From the NCBI GenBank assembly GCA_903896015.1, contig CAITWF010000043.1, forward strand, positions 100,284 to 164,283: DNA of 64,000 nt. The letters run 5' to 3'. Of this stretch, positions 36,878-45,556 are shown in pieces; position 1 is the first letter of the stretch, and each line of letters begins with the position of its first letter. A model generated the notes under the pieces. It was not told the origin of the DNA, ran no database searches, and was given only the letters and a program-made list of their open reading frames with translations. This DNA is from an uncultured Opitutia bacterium. Lineage in GTDB: Bacteria; Verrucomicrobiota; Verrucomicrobiia; Opitutales; Opitutaceae. A program made the translations under genes and the position numbers.

Positions 36878-39800
36878 ATGAAAAAAGCACCATCCATTAA
36901 GTTGTCCCTTCGCAAATTGCTCGTTGCGATGCTGGCAGTTGGCCCCCTCGCCATTCTGCCAAGTCCAGTTTGGGCCGCTCTGCCCACTACCTCTTCCTTT
37001 ACCGTAACCAACGGTTCCGGCGTGACGGTGACCCCGTCAGGCTCAACCGCCATTATCACCGCGCCGAATGATCGTACGGTCCTCGTGTGGGGCTCGGGCA
37101 ACTTCAATATTCCGAGCACGGATACATGGACATTCTCCATTCCCTCCGGTGGTGCGATTCTTAACAAGGTCGGCTACACGACCACCGGAACGCTGGCGGC
37201 GGCGGACACGGCCACCATCGGTGGTATCCTCTCGTCCAACGGCAAAGTCTTCGTCTTGGCGAACGGCAACATCGTTGTAAACGGTGGCGCGCAACTCAAC
37301 GCCACGGGCGGTGTCGTGCTTTCCACCCTCACGGAATCTTCGGATTTCACCTTCACCACGACTGGAAACCTCGGCGCACTTAATTCCGCTGGTGCTTCCG
37401 CTGCCGGCCAAGGTAATATCACGCTCGGTAACAACACGACGAATGTTTCCGTCACCGGCAATCTCTCGGTCTGGTCGGGAAACACCATCACGATCAACAC
37501 GCTTACGGTATCGGGTGACCTGCTCCTTCAGGACACGCTCGCCGGCACTGCGTTGACCGCTGCTGGTAACATCAGCGTGCCGAACGGTAATTTGACCATT
37601 ACGACAAACGGCACGGGCGGTATCGCCTCGTCGAATGTCGTCACCGTCCCGAATGGCACGACGACGATCACCACGGGCAACGGCTTCGTGAATCTCGGCA
37701 ACACCAGCAACGACTTCAAGACCTTGATTTTGGCTGTTGGCAACGGCACTGGCGGCAACGTCACAGTCAACGACGCGAACAACCTCGTCCTTGGTGGCGG
37801 CTCCGTCGGTCAAGATCTCGTCGTAAACACCGTGAACAATCTCACCACCAGCGGTGCGGTTGCGGTTCTCGGCAACACAACTCTTGCCACTTCCGGCGCG
37901 GGCAACATCACGTTTGCTTCTGGTAGCAGCTCCGGCAACACCATCGCTGCCTCCACCAATAGTGGTCCCCTCACGATCAACACGGCCGGCAATCTGACGA
38001 TTGGCGCAATCACCGCTGGCGGCACGGGTGCCGCATCCATCACGACGGCAAACGTCGCGACCATCAACGGCACGATCACCGCCGCCGGTAACAACACAAC
38101 CGTCGCTGGCGCGAGCATCAACTCTACCGCAACTGGCGTCGTTAACACCGTGTCGGCTATCTTCAATTCTTCCGCTGGCGGTATCGTACTACCCGCGGTC
38201 AGCACGAGCAGTGCTGCAACCGGTGTCCTCGCGACGGCCACGGGCGGCTCGATCACTCAAAACGCTTCAACCATCCTCACGACGACGAATCTCAGCAACT
38301 CGACGTTCAGTGCTGCTGGAAACAACGTCACGATCGGGAATAACAACGTCCTCAATAACGCAACGTTGACCCTCACCGGAAACAACATCAGCGTGGGTAA
38401 TAGCAAGAACGTCGTCATCGGAAGCACCAACGCTACCGGTAATTTGACGATCAACACGTCGTACTCCGGCACGGCTGGCACGGGCGCGGTTACGCTCGGC
38501 GCTGGCGCGGGAACTGCCGCAGGCCTCATCGCGGTAGGTGGCGTGGAAACGATTACCACCAACGGTGCAGTTGTTACCGATGACAGTTATGTCACGCAGC
38601 GCATCTTCGGCAACGTCAGCATCAACACCACAGCAGGCACGGCCACTGGCGCGTCGGTTACACTAAATGCCGCTGCGGCCAATCCGGCTGGAACGTCGGT
38701 CGCAACCTTCGGTGGCATCACTGTTGTTGCGGGAACAGCCGGCAACGTTACAATCTCTGAGACGGGCGGTATGAACCTCCAGGGCGTCACGGGTAACCAG
38801 CTTTCCTTCCGCACCACGGGTTCGAACGACATTTTGATTAATGGCGCTATCACCTCGGGTTCGGGCACCGTCACCTTTAACGCCGCTAGCGGTAACATCT
38901 CGATCAACAACACCGTTACGACCGGTGCGGGTGCCACGACCTTCAATACCGCTTCTAGCGGTGGAAGCATCGCTGAAACTTCCGGCGGTAACCTAAACAT
39001 TGGTTCGGGTGGCTCGGTCTTCAACTTGACGAATACAACGGGCACGCTGAACCTCAGCAACACGTCGAATTCTCTCGGTGGTACTACGCAGCTGATCAAC
39101 GGCGGAAATATCACGGTCGTTGCGAGCTCGAATATCGTCCTCGCTTCCTCCACCAACTCGACGAGCAGCAACGTCTCGCTCACCACGGTTGGCGCTACGA
39201 ACAATCAAATCATCATCAACTCGGGAAATATCGCGACCGTTTCCGCAGTTTCCGCCGGTAACGTCGTCCTCGCGGGTGGCACCTACAAGAACGTCACGGT
39301 TAACGCCTCTGAAACCGGCGCAGCTGCTATTACCCAGACCGGTAACATTTCCGTGAACGGCACGCTTACGCTGATCGCTCCGAACGGTAACGTTGCCATG
39401 GCTGGCACGGCAGCAATCACAAGCAACATTACTGGTAGCGTGGTCTTCGGCGGTGTCGGCAACGCGACGGTTTCCTCGACCCGCAATCTGACCGCCTCGG
39501 GATCGGTTTCCGGTAATGCGGTTCTCACGGCCGGTTCTTCGACCGCTGCTAACGCCACAGCGAGCTTCGCCAACACGTGGACGCTCACCTTGGGCAATCT
39601 CACGGCGGGCAACCTCGTTGCGGAAGCCTCCAACGGCTTCGCCGCCCCGACGGTTGGTGGCACAGTGGCGACCACAGCTACCGCGGCTACCGGCGGCAAC
39701 TCCGGTTCGATCGTCCAGTCGTCCGGCAGCATTCTCCACGTCGAGAATACCGCTGACTTCATCACGCTCAACGGCAACATTGTTATCGCTAACAATGCCA

Positions 39801-41122
39801 ACAGCGCTGGTCGCGTGAACTTCCAGACCGGTGGTGGCACGCTTACCGCTCCTGCCCAAGGCTCCTCCAGTGTCACCTACGTCGAAGATTCCGGTGTTAA
39901 ACTCGGCAACCTCTTCACCAACGGTGCGGCCTCTATCTCAAGCCGCTTTAGCGGCGTGGTGGAAGATGCAACTGGCACGGCGACCTCGATGAACGTCACG
40001 GGCTCCAGCAGCTCGCTGTCGATCTCAGCTCCGAATGGCTCCATCAGCCTCGGTAACCTCACCACGGGCGCGGCGACGGTCGGTAACTCGACTAACGTTA
40101 GCCTCACTGCGTCGGGTTCTGCCGCGTTTATCACGACGACGGGCAATATTGCTCTTGGTAACACGGCTGCGAATTCCCTTTTCGTCAGCGCGGGTAATCG
40201 CATCACCCAAACGGGTGCCGCGAATATCTTCGGCTCTGCCAACTTCGTGGCGGCCGGCAATATCACGCTGAACAACACCTCGAATAACTTCGGTCCGGTC
40301 TTGGTTAACGCCACGGGCGCCGGAGTTGATATCACGGTCGTTGAATCCGGCACGCTGAACCTCCGCACCGTCACCGTTCAGGGCAGCTCGACGGGCAACT
40401 TCTCCGCGACCTCCGTCAACGGCGACATTATCAGCACCGGCTTCGGTGGTGTTAAGCCGGGTGGCAATTTCACTGGCTCGACCCCGAACTACGGCAATGG
40501 CACGGTCACCCTCGCGGCCACCAACGGTAACATCTCCGTCGGTGATGCGACGACTGACTTCCCGACCACTGGTGGCATTATCTTCAATGCGAAGAATGTC
40601 AGCCTCTCGGTCTTGGGCCAGGCCAACCTGACCTTGGGCTCCAACACGACGGCTTCCAGCGCGGGCAATCTTACGATCACGTCTGCAACGGGTAACGTCC
40701 TGAACGCTGGCAACCTCTCGGTCACCGGCGCCGCATCCATTCAGACCGGCACGGGCAACATTACCCTGAACCAATCCGGCAATCAGTTCGGCACCCTGAA
40801 GTTTGTGGGTAACCAAGTTAGCGTTTCGCAGACGGGTGACCTCAAGCTCGTCACGGGTTCGTCCGCTCTTGGCGCCGCACAATTCGCCTCCACGGGTAAC
40901 GTGAGCATCGTCAACAGTGGTGGCCTTGTTTCCTTCGGCAACGTGGTCTCCATCGTCGCCAACGGTAACATTACCCTGCCGAAGCTCATCCAAGCCGCTG
41001 GCACTGTGACGGTCAATGCTGCCGGCACCAAGGACCTCAGCGCGCTGAGCGTCTCGGGTGACTTGAACAGCAAGACCCCGGTTAATTTGGGCACCGGCGC
41101 TTACAACGCGCCGCAGCCTTGA
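36878..41122 (+). CDS. TpsA-like exoprotein / filamentous haemagglutinin-type adhesin
   Basis: From ATG 36878 the protein has 1414 residues. A Lys/Arg-rich start and hydrophobic core (LRKLLVAMLAVGPLAILPSP, then VWA-ALP) form a signal peptide, so this start was chosen over an in-frame ATG at 36704. Residues about 35-260 form the TPS domain: SGNFNIPSTDTWTFSIPSGG, AILNKVGY, SSNGKVFVLANGNIVVNGGA and LNATGGVVLSTL match the haemagglutination-activity domain recognised by TpsB. The rest is a long beta-helix repeat rich in Gly, Asn, Ser and Thr (units such as GNITL, GNLTI), with few charged residues and no cysteine seen. There are dozens of N-x-S/T sequons. No C-terminal membrane anchor is visible. 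Codon use is less GC-rich than its neighbours. Confidence 0.88.
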   Translation: MKKAPSIKLSLRKLLVAMLAVGPLAILPSPVWAALPTTSSFTVTNGSGVTVTPSGSTAIITAPNDRTVLVWGSGNFNIPSTDTWTFSIPSGGAILNKVGYTTTGTLAAADTATIGGILSSNGKVFVLANGNIVVNGGAQLNATGGVVLSTLTESSDFTFTTTGNLGALNSAGASAAGQGNITLGNNTTNVSVTGNLSVWSGNTITINTLTVSGDLLLQDTLAGTALTAAGNISVPNGNLTITTNGTGGIASSNVVTVPNGTTTITTGNGFVNLGNTSNDFKTLILAVGNGTGGNVTVNDANNLVLGGGSVGQDLVVNTVNNLTTSGAVAVLGNTTLATSGAGNITFASGSSSGNTIAASTNSGPLTINTAGNLTIGAITAGGTGAASITTANVATINGTITAAGNNTTVAGASINSTATGVVNTVSAIFNSSAGGIVLPAVSTSSAATGVLATATGGSITQNASTILTTTNLSNSTFSAAGNNVTIGNNNVLNNATLTLTGNNISVGNSKNVVIGSTNATGNLTINTSYSGTAGTGAVTLGAGAGTAAGLIAVGGVETITTNGAVVTDDSYVTQRIFGNVSINTTAGTATGASVTLNAAAANPAGTSVATFGGITVVAGTAGNVTISETGGMNLQGVTGNQLSFRTTGSNDILINGAITSGSGTVTFNAASGNISINNTVTTGAGATTFNTASSGGSIAETSGGNLNIGSGGSVFNLTNTTGTLNLSNTSNSLGGTTQLINGGNITVVASSNIVLASSTNSTSSNVSLTTVGATNNQIIINSGNIATVSAVSAGNVVLAGGTYKNVTVNASETGAAAITQTGNISVNGTLTLIAPNGNVAMAGTAAITSNITGSVVFGGVGNATVSSTRNLTASGSVSGNAVLTAGSSTAANATASFANTWTLTLGNLTAGNLVAEASNGFAAPTVGGTVATTATAATGGNSGSIVQSSGSILHVENTADFITLNGNIVIANNANSAGRVNFQTGGGTLTAPAQGSSSVTYVEDSGVKLGNLFTNGAASISSRFSGVVEDATGTATSMNVTGSSSSLSISAPNGSISLGNLTTGAATVGNSTNVSLTASGSAAFITTTGNIALGNTAANSLFVSAGNRITQTGAANIFGSANFVAAGNITLNNTSNNFGPVLVNATGAGVDITVVESGTLNLRTVTVQGSSTGNFSATSVNGDIISTGFGGVKPGGNFTGSTPNYGNGTVTLAATNGNISVGDATTDFPTTGGIIFNAKNVSLSVLGQANLTLGSNTTASSAGNLTITSATGNVLNAGNLSVTGAASIQTGTGNITLNQSGNQFGTLKFVGNQVSVSQTGDLKLVTGSSALGAAQFASTGNVSIVNSGGLVSFGNVVSIVANGNITLPKLIQAAGTVTVNAAGTKDLSALSVSGDLNSKTPVNLGTGAYNAPQP

Positions 41123-41151
41123 TAGTTGTTGACTGAACATTACGCCGCGAA

Positions 41152-41182
41152 GGGCGACCAGGAAACTGGTCGCCCTTTTTTT
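41152..41182 (+). terminator. Rho-independent terminator of tpsA
   Basis: A perfect 9-bp stem (GGGCGACCA at 41152-41160 with TGGTCGCCC at 41167-41175) closes a GGAAAC loop and is followed by seven T residues at 41176-41182. It lies 30 bases after the tpsA stop and ends that transcription unit before the wzt-like gene. Confidence 0.95.
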
Positions 41183-41234
41183 ATTTGTATGTCGCGAGCG
41201 GCGCTTTAAGCAGCCTTTCGCTCAAAGCACCTCA

Positions 41235-42566
41235 ATGCTTCATCTTTCGACGGAAAACAGTCATGCGGGCAAGGCAGTCGCCGCCATCGAAGTCACGAAC
41301 GTGACCAAGGTTTACCGTCAGAACCTTTCCTTGTTACAGATTCTGAGGTCTGAGCTATCGCCTGCGACGCTTCGCGACGCAGCCCCAACCAACCTCAATT
41401 CCGCAGCCGCGGTTCGCGATGTTTCCTTTGTGGTGCCTAAAGGGCAGGCCTTTGGCATCATTGGGCGCAATGGCGCTGGCAAGAGCACCCTCTTGCAGAT
41501 TATCGCGGGAACGTTGACCGCGACGCGTGGCACGTGCCACGTCCGAGGGCGGGTCACGGCTCTTTTGGAATTGGGCTCTGGCTTCAATCCGGAATTTACC
41601 GGCCGGGAAAACGTCTTTCTCGCCGGCGCGATCTTGGGAATTTCGCGACCGGAGATGGAGCAGAAGTTTGCGGACATCGAGCGGTTCGCCGAAATTGGTG
41701 CGTATATCGAGCAGCCGGTTAAAACCTATTCGACTGGTATGCTAATGCGTGTGGCCTTTGCCGTGGCGATTTCCGTCGAACCCGACGTGCTCATCATCGA
41801 TGAGGCCCTTAGCGTGGGCGATATTCTGTTTCAGCAGAAGTGCAGTCGGCGCATGCATGAACTCGTGGCCCGTGGGGTCACTTTGCTGGTTGTGACACAC
41901 GACGTTTCCTTTGTGCTCAACATGTGCCAGCGGGCGCTTTGGCTTGATCAGGGCCGCGTCCGCTTTCTCGGGGACGCCGGGGCTTGTGTGCGCGAATACG
42001 TTGCAGCCATGGCTGCGGTCGCGGGCAATCCCTCCGCACCTTCGGACGATTTCAGCGGACTTTCTACGGTCGCCTTGCCTGCCGTCCCTGAACTTTCTCT
42101 CGCCGGAAGCGAACGCCTGGGCGACGGTGGCATCCGGATTGCGCGGGCGTGGCTGCTCCATGCGGATGGTGGGGCAAGTGCGGCCTTCCGCGTGGGCGAC
42201 TGGGCGACCGTGACGATGCTCGTCCGGGCTGAACGCGGCGCGAAAAACGCGAGTGCCGGCTGCGAGGTGCGCAACCGGCATGGCCAGGTCGTCTTCGCGA
42301 CGGGACTGCGCGTAGCTCGCCGGCTCATTGCTGAAATCCCGCCCGGTCACGACTGCGTCGTTTCGATCCGCTTCCAACTCGAGTTGCAGCCCGGCCAATA
42401 CACGCTCGACGTTGGCTGCGGTGCAGGAACGGAAGCCGACAACACGTGGGATCGCGTGCTCAACGCCGCGGTGCTCGAAATATCCAATCCGCCCGATCAG
42501 GAAATCGTGCACGGTCTCGTGCGCCTGCCCTACGAAATCAGCGTCGCACGCGCAACCGGTCGCTAA
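41235..42566 (+). CDS. wzt: Polysaccharide ABC exporter ATPase, Wzt-like with C-terminal carbohydrate-binding domain
   Basis: This 443-residue protein has an ABC ATPase domain (residues 1-250) with Walker A GIIGRNGAGKSTLLQIIAGT and a Walker B strand PDVLIIDEALSVGD. The signature region reads KTYSTGMLMRVAFAVA, as in O-antigen/teichoic-acid exporters (TagH/RfbE type). Residues about 280-430 match the Wzt C-terminal beta-sandwich, which in some systems recognises the non-reducing end of the glycan before export. The partner permease is the next gene, on the opposite strand and convergent. This system would export an undecaprenyl-linked polymer made by the surrounding glycosyltransferases. Confidence 0.92.
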   Translation: MLHLSTENSHAGKAVAAIEVTNVTKVYRQNLSLLQILRSELSPATLRDAAPTNLNSAAAVRDVSFVVPKGQAFGIIGRNGAGKSTLLQIIAGTLTATRGTCHVRGRVTALLELGSGFNPEFTGRENVFLAGAILGISRPEMEQKFADIERFAEIGAYIEQPVKTYSTGMLMRVAFAVAISVEPDVLIIDEALSVGDILFQQKCSRRMHELVARGVTLLVVTHDVSFVLNMCQRALWLDQGRVRFLGDAGACVREYVAAMAAVAGNPSAPSDDFSGLSTVALPAVPELSLAGSERLGDGGIRIARAWLLHADGGASAAFRVGDWATVTMLVRAERGAKNASAGCEVRNRHGQVVFATGLRVARRLIAEIPPGHDCVVSIRFQLELQPGQYTLDVGCGAGTEADNTWDRVLNAAVLEISNPPDQEIVHGLVRLPYEISVARATGR

Positions 42567-43405
42567 ATTGCTTCGGCAAAAGAGCGGCGCAGCAGCCCGA
42601 AGAACAGATGTCCCGCGAGCAGGACACCGACCGCGACCGCATACACGTAGCCGAGCTTAAGCCAGTCGACCGCGTGATGTCCGAAGAGCACTTGCCGTGA
42701 GACCTCGAACAGTTGCAGGAGCGGATTGAAGCGCAGGAACGCGTAAATCGAGGCCGGGATTAACCGGGTGGGATACATTACGGCGCTGCCGAACATCACC
42801 GCGGTCGAAACGAAGCCAATCACCTGACTGATATCCCGAACGAATACTCCGAGTGCCGCGAGCGCCCATGCGGCTCCGAGCGCGAGGCCGATCAAGGGGA
42901 GCACGAGCAGTGGCAGCCATAGCAGGCTCCACGACAGTCCCGATGAGCAAAATGCGCTCCCGACGACTACGAGCGACAGACTTACCGCAAGATGAAACGT
43001 GGTGTCACCGATCTTCGCGACCGGCAGGATCTCGAGAGGAAACACGACCTTTTTCACGAAGTTGGGGTTGCTGACAATCAGTGACGGCGCCCAGGCGAGC
43101 GTTTCCGCCAGCACGTGAAACATGCTCAGGCCGAGGAACAGCGCCAGCGTGTAGTCATAGGTTGTCTCGTCCGGCACTATGCCAAACTTGCTCCGAAACA
43201 GCAGCCGAAACACGAACGAGTAGAGCAGCAGCATCGAGAGTGGGTTCAACAATGCCCACCCGATCCCAAGCCGGCTGCCCTTGTGGCGGATATGAATTTC
43301 GCGCAGCGTAAATTGCCAGAGCAGATCGCGGTGGTGCCACAGGTTGGTGGCGATGCACCACGGGTTGAGCAGCGACAGCGGAGAGTTGGACGTAGAGTCG
43401 CGCAC
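42563..43405 (-). CDS. wzm: Polysaccharide ABC exporter permease, Wzm-like
   Basis: This 280-residue protein has six hydrophobic segments and the ABC2-type permease pattern of Wzm/TagG. The soluble N-terminal amphipathic part reads LLWQFTLREIHIRHKGSRLG and continues into IGWALLNPLSMLLLYSFVF, the family signature. It should pair with the Wzt-like ATPase at 41235. The stop codons of the two convergent genes overlap within CTAA at 42563-42566 (TAA on plus, TAG on minus). Upstream on the same strand lies the GH130-like gene, 9 bases away. Confidence 0.92.
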   Translation of the reverse strand: MRDSTSNSPLSLLNPWCIATNLWHHRDLLWQFTLREIHIRHKGSRLGIGWALLNPLSMLLLYSFVFRLLFRSKFGIVPDETTYDYTLALFLGLSMFHVLAETLAWAPSLIVSNPNFVKKVVFPLEILPVAKIGDTTFHLAVSLSLVVVGSAFCSSGLSWSLLWLPLLVLPLIGLALGAAWALAALGVFVRDISQVIGFVSTAVMFGSAVMYPTRLIPASIYAFLRFNPLLQLFEVSRQVLFGHHAVDWLKLGYVYAVAVGVLLAGHLFFGLLRRSFAEAI

Positions 43406-43414
43406 GGAAGGGTC

Positions 43415-44428
43415 TTAACGCCGCGATCCGCGGGCCTGTAAAGCGCAATCGCCCCGGGTCTCCAAGGGTCGCACGCCACCCGCAACTTCGTCGTTCGATA
43501 GGAGGGCGATCGCGCAGCGTTCGTCGTTGATCCCAAAGCTCACGATCCACCGACCGGAATCGTGGGCTGCTCCACAGGGGTAAGCGACCTGACCGACGGC
43601 CGGATTGAGCTTCGGATAGCAGCGCGAAAACTCTCCCGGCTTAAGCAGCGGAAGCGCATCCGCCGGCGCGTCGGTCGGCGCAAAAGGCGGCTCGGCCGCG
43701 AAACGATAGACTGCGGCCGCGTAGCAGTAGTCGCCGTCGCGACCCGCGACCGAATGACAGAATGACCAGTAACGACCTTCGTAGCGCTGGGGTGGTGCGC
43801 CACCTCGCAACGTGCCGTGCGCCGCCGCGTAGGTGTCATTGCCCCAGGCGGTCGTCGCAAAATCCTCGAACAAAATTCCGTCCTCGCCAGCGAGTGAGAA
43901 GGTGAGCACCCGGTGCGGCGTAGCCGAGTAGACGGCGTGCAAGCCCACCTGCTCAAATAGCGTCCAGTTCTTTTCCAGCGGCTGCCGCTCGCCGCGCAAA
44001 ATCATTTCCCGTGCGTGCCCGATCGGTTTGAGCGTGGTCGCCTCCAACTCCTGTAAGAATTGATGATTTTGCGGCTCGTGCCAGCCGGAGTTCCAGTAAA
44101 CGAACAACCGGCCCTGCAGCCGATAGAGCCGGGGGTCCGCGAACCATGTCCTCGCTTGTAGCCGATAGTCGCGGCCGCTAGCAAACCGCACTTGATCGCT
44201 CAGCGGCACCAGCGATCCGGGAACGATGTGGAACGCATCATCGAGCCGGCAAACGCCGATCCGCCGCAAGCCGTCCATGCCGACGACCCTGTAAGCGAGG
44301 ATCCACTGGCTGCCGTCGCGCAAAATCCCGGGATTGAAGGCCCCCACAGGTCCGGCCAACGAAAAATGCCGCCAGGCTTCGGGCAGCAGATCTTCAGTCT
44401 TAAGCAAGATGACTTCGGACATGAGCAA
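43415..44428 (-). CDS. GH130/GH43-like five-bladed beta-propeller protein
   Basis: This 337-residue cytoplasmic protein has no signal peptide. It has repeated beta-propeller elements: GAFNPGILRDGSQWILAYRV, TWFADPRLYRLQGRLFVYWN, HAVYSATPHRVLTFSL and GRYWSFCHSVAGRDGDYCYA. FNPGI and ADPRLY carry Asp/Asn positions seen in GH130 phosphorylases and related glycosidases. A phosphorylase or transferase acting on mannosides is possible, but the catalytic residue could not be fixed by eye. An alternative start, MSEVILLKTEDLL, lies two codons into the frame. It sits between the wzm-like gene and a DegT aminotransferase in an export locus, so it may act in polymer assembly rather than breakdown. Confidence 0.65.
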   Translation of the reverse strand: MLMSEVILLKTEDLLPEAWRHFSLAGPVGAFNPGILRDGSQWILAYRVVGMDGLRRIGVCRLDDAFHIVPGSLVPLSDQVRFASGRDYRLQARTWFADPRLYRLQGRLFVYWNSGWHEPQNHQFLQELEATTLKPIGHAREMILRGERQPLEKNWTLFEQVGLHAVYSATPHRVLTFSLAGEDGILFEDFATTAWGNDTYAAAHGTLRGGAPPQRYEGRYWSFCHSVAGRDGDYCYAAAVYRFAAEPPFAPTDAPADALPLLKPGEFSRCYPKLNPAVGQVAYPCGAAHDSGRWIVSFGINDERCAIALLSNDEVAGGVRPLETRGDCALQARGSRR

Positions 44429-44434
44429 AGGAGT

Positions 44435-45556
44435 TTATCCGCGCGCGAAAAACTCCCGCACGCTCTCGCACACCTCGCCGATCTGCGCGGGCGTGTGGTG
44501 CGGACCGATCGGGAGACTGAGGACCTCGGCGGCGTATTTTTCTGCGAGCGGAAAATCTCCACGTTTCCAGCCGGCCGGCGCATACGCACGTGAGAGGTGC
44601 GGCGGAGTGGGGTAGTGGATCTGCGTGCCGATGCCATGGGCTGCCAGATGGGCCTTCAACGCTTCGCGCCGCGCGGTCCGTACCACAAAGAGGTGCCACA
44701 CATGATTGGCGCCCGGCTGCTCACCGGGCAACGCGAGATCGCCCACGCCGCGCAGCCGCTCCGAGTAAATACGCGCGAGTGCCCCTCGCCGCGCGTTCCA
44801 CGCCGGAAGATGGGGCAGCTTTACGCGCAGAAACGCCGCCTGCAACTCACTCAAGCGCGAATTCAGCCCGATCACTTCGTTCTGGTAGCGCACCATCGAG
44901 CCGTAGTTTCGAAGGTGAAGGACCTGTTCGGCGAGTCCGGCGTCGTTCGTGGTTACGGCTCCGGCATCAGCGAGCGCGCCAAGATTCTTGCTCGGATAAA
45001 AACTCACACCTGCCGCGTGGCCCAGTGCACCCGCGGCCCGACTGTGCCAGCGCGCGCCGTGCGATTGCGCCGCATCCTCCAGCACGAAGAGTCCGTGCTT
45101 TGCCGCGACCGTGTTGATTGCGGTAAAATCGGCCGGCTGACCGTAGAGGTTGATCGGCAGAATCGCTTTTGTGCGCGAGGAGAGCAGCGCCGCGATCCGC
45201 TCGGGATCGAGATTGTAGCTCGTCGGATCGGGTTCGCAAGGGATCGGACGCGCGCCGGAGTGCGTGACGGCGAGCCATGTGGCGATGTAGCCGTGCGATG
45301 GCACGATCACTTCGTCGCCCGCGCCGATGCCGCGCGCCATCAGAATCATTTGCATCGCTTCGAGGCCGTTGGCGACGCCTACGCAATGTTTCACGCCGAT
45401 GCTCGCGGCATATTCGGCCTCGAAGGCTTCGAGCTCCTTTCCGAGCAGCACCCAGCCCGACTCCATGACGCGCCGGTAAGCCGCGTCGAGTTCGGCGCGC
45501 AGCTCCTCGTAGGCCGGCTTGAGATCGAGGATCGGGATTTTGATCGCAGTGCTCAC
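44435..45556 (-). CDS. DegT/DnrJ/EryC1/StrS-family sugar aminotransferase
   Basis: This 373-residue protein is a PLP-dependent aminotransferase for NDP-keto-sugars. The sequence shows GVANGLEAMQMILMA, EDAAQSHGARW, and GVSFYPSKNLGALADAGAV with the Schiff-base lysine in PSKNLG, plus RLSELQAAFLRVKL. The close match to the FdtB/QdtB type (SFYPSKNLGALGDAG) suggests a 3-amino-3,6-dideoxyhexose, but the isomerase and reductase that make its substrate are not seen in this window. It overlaps the methyltransferase-GT2 fusion gene upstream by four bases. Confidence 0.92.
   Translation of the reverse strand: MSTAIKIPILDLKPAYEELRAELDAAYRRVMESGWVLLGKELEAFEAEYAASIGVKHCVGVANGLEAMQMILMARGIGAGDEVIVPSHGYIATWLAVTHSGARPIPCEPDPTSYNLDPERIAALLSSRTKAILPINLYGQPADFTAINTVAAKHGLFVLEDAAQSHGARWHSRAAGALGHAAGVSFYPSKNLGALADAGAVTTNDAGLAEQVLHLRNYGSMVRYQNEVIGLNSRLSELQAAFLRVKLPHLPAWNARRGALARIYSERLRGVGDLALPGEQPGANHVWHLFVVRTARREALKAHLAAHGIGTQIHYPTPPHLSRAYAPAGWKRGDFPLAEKYAAEVLSLPIGPHHTPAQIGEVCESVREFFARG

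Noticed and set aside
37400..41000. Repeated DNA words in tpsA considered as a CRISPR or satellite array
   Set aside because: The words follow the amino-acid repeats of a beta-helix protein, spacing is irregular, and there are no constant-length spacers.
37043..41140. Long open frames on the minus strand opposite the TpsA gene
   Set aside because: They mirror the repetitive Gly/Asn/Thr codons of tpsA, have no start context or family match, and the plus-strand product has a clear signal peptide and TPS domain.
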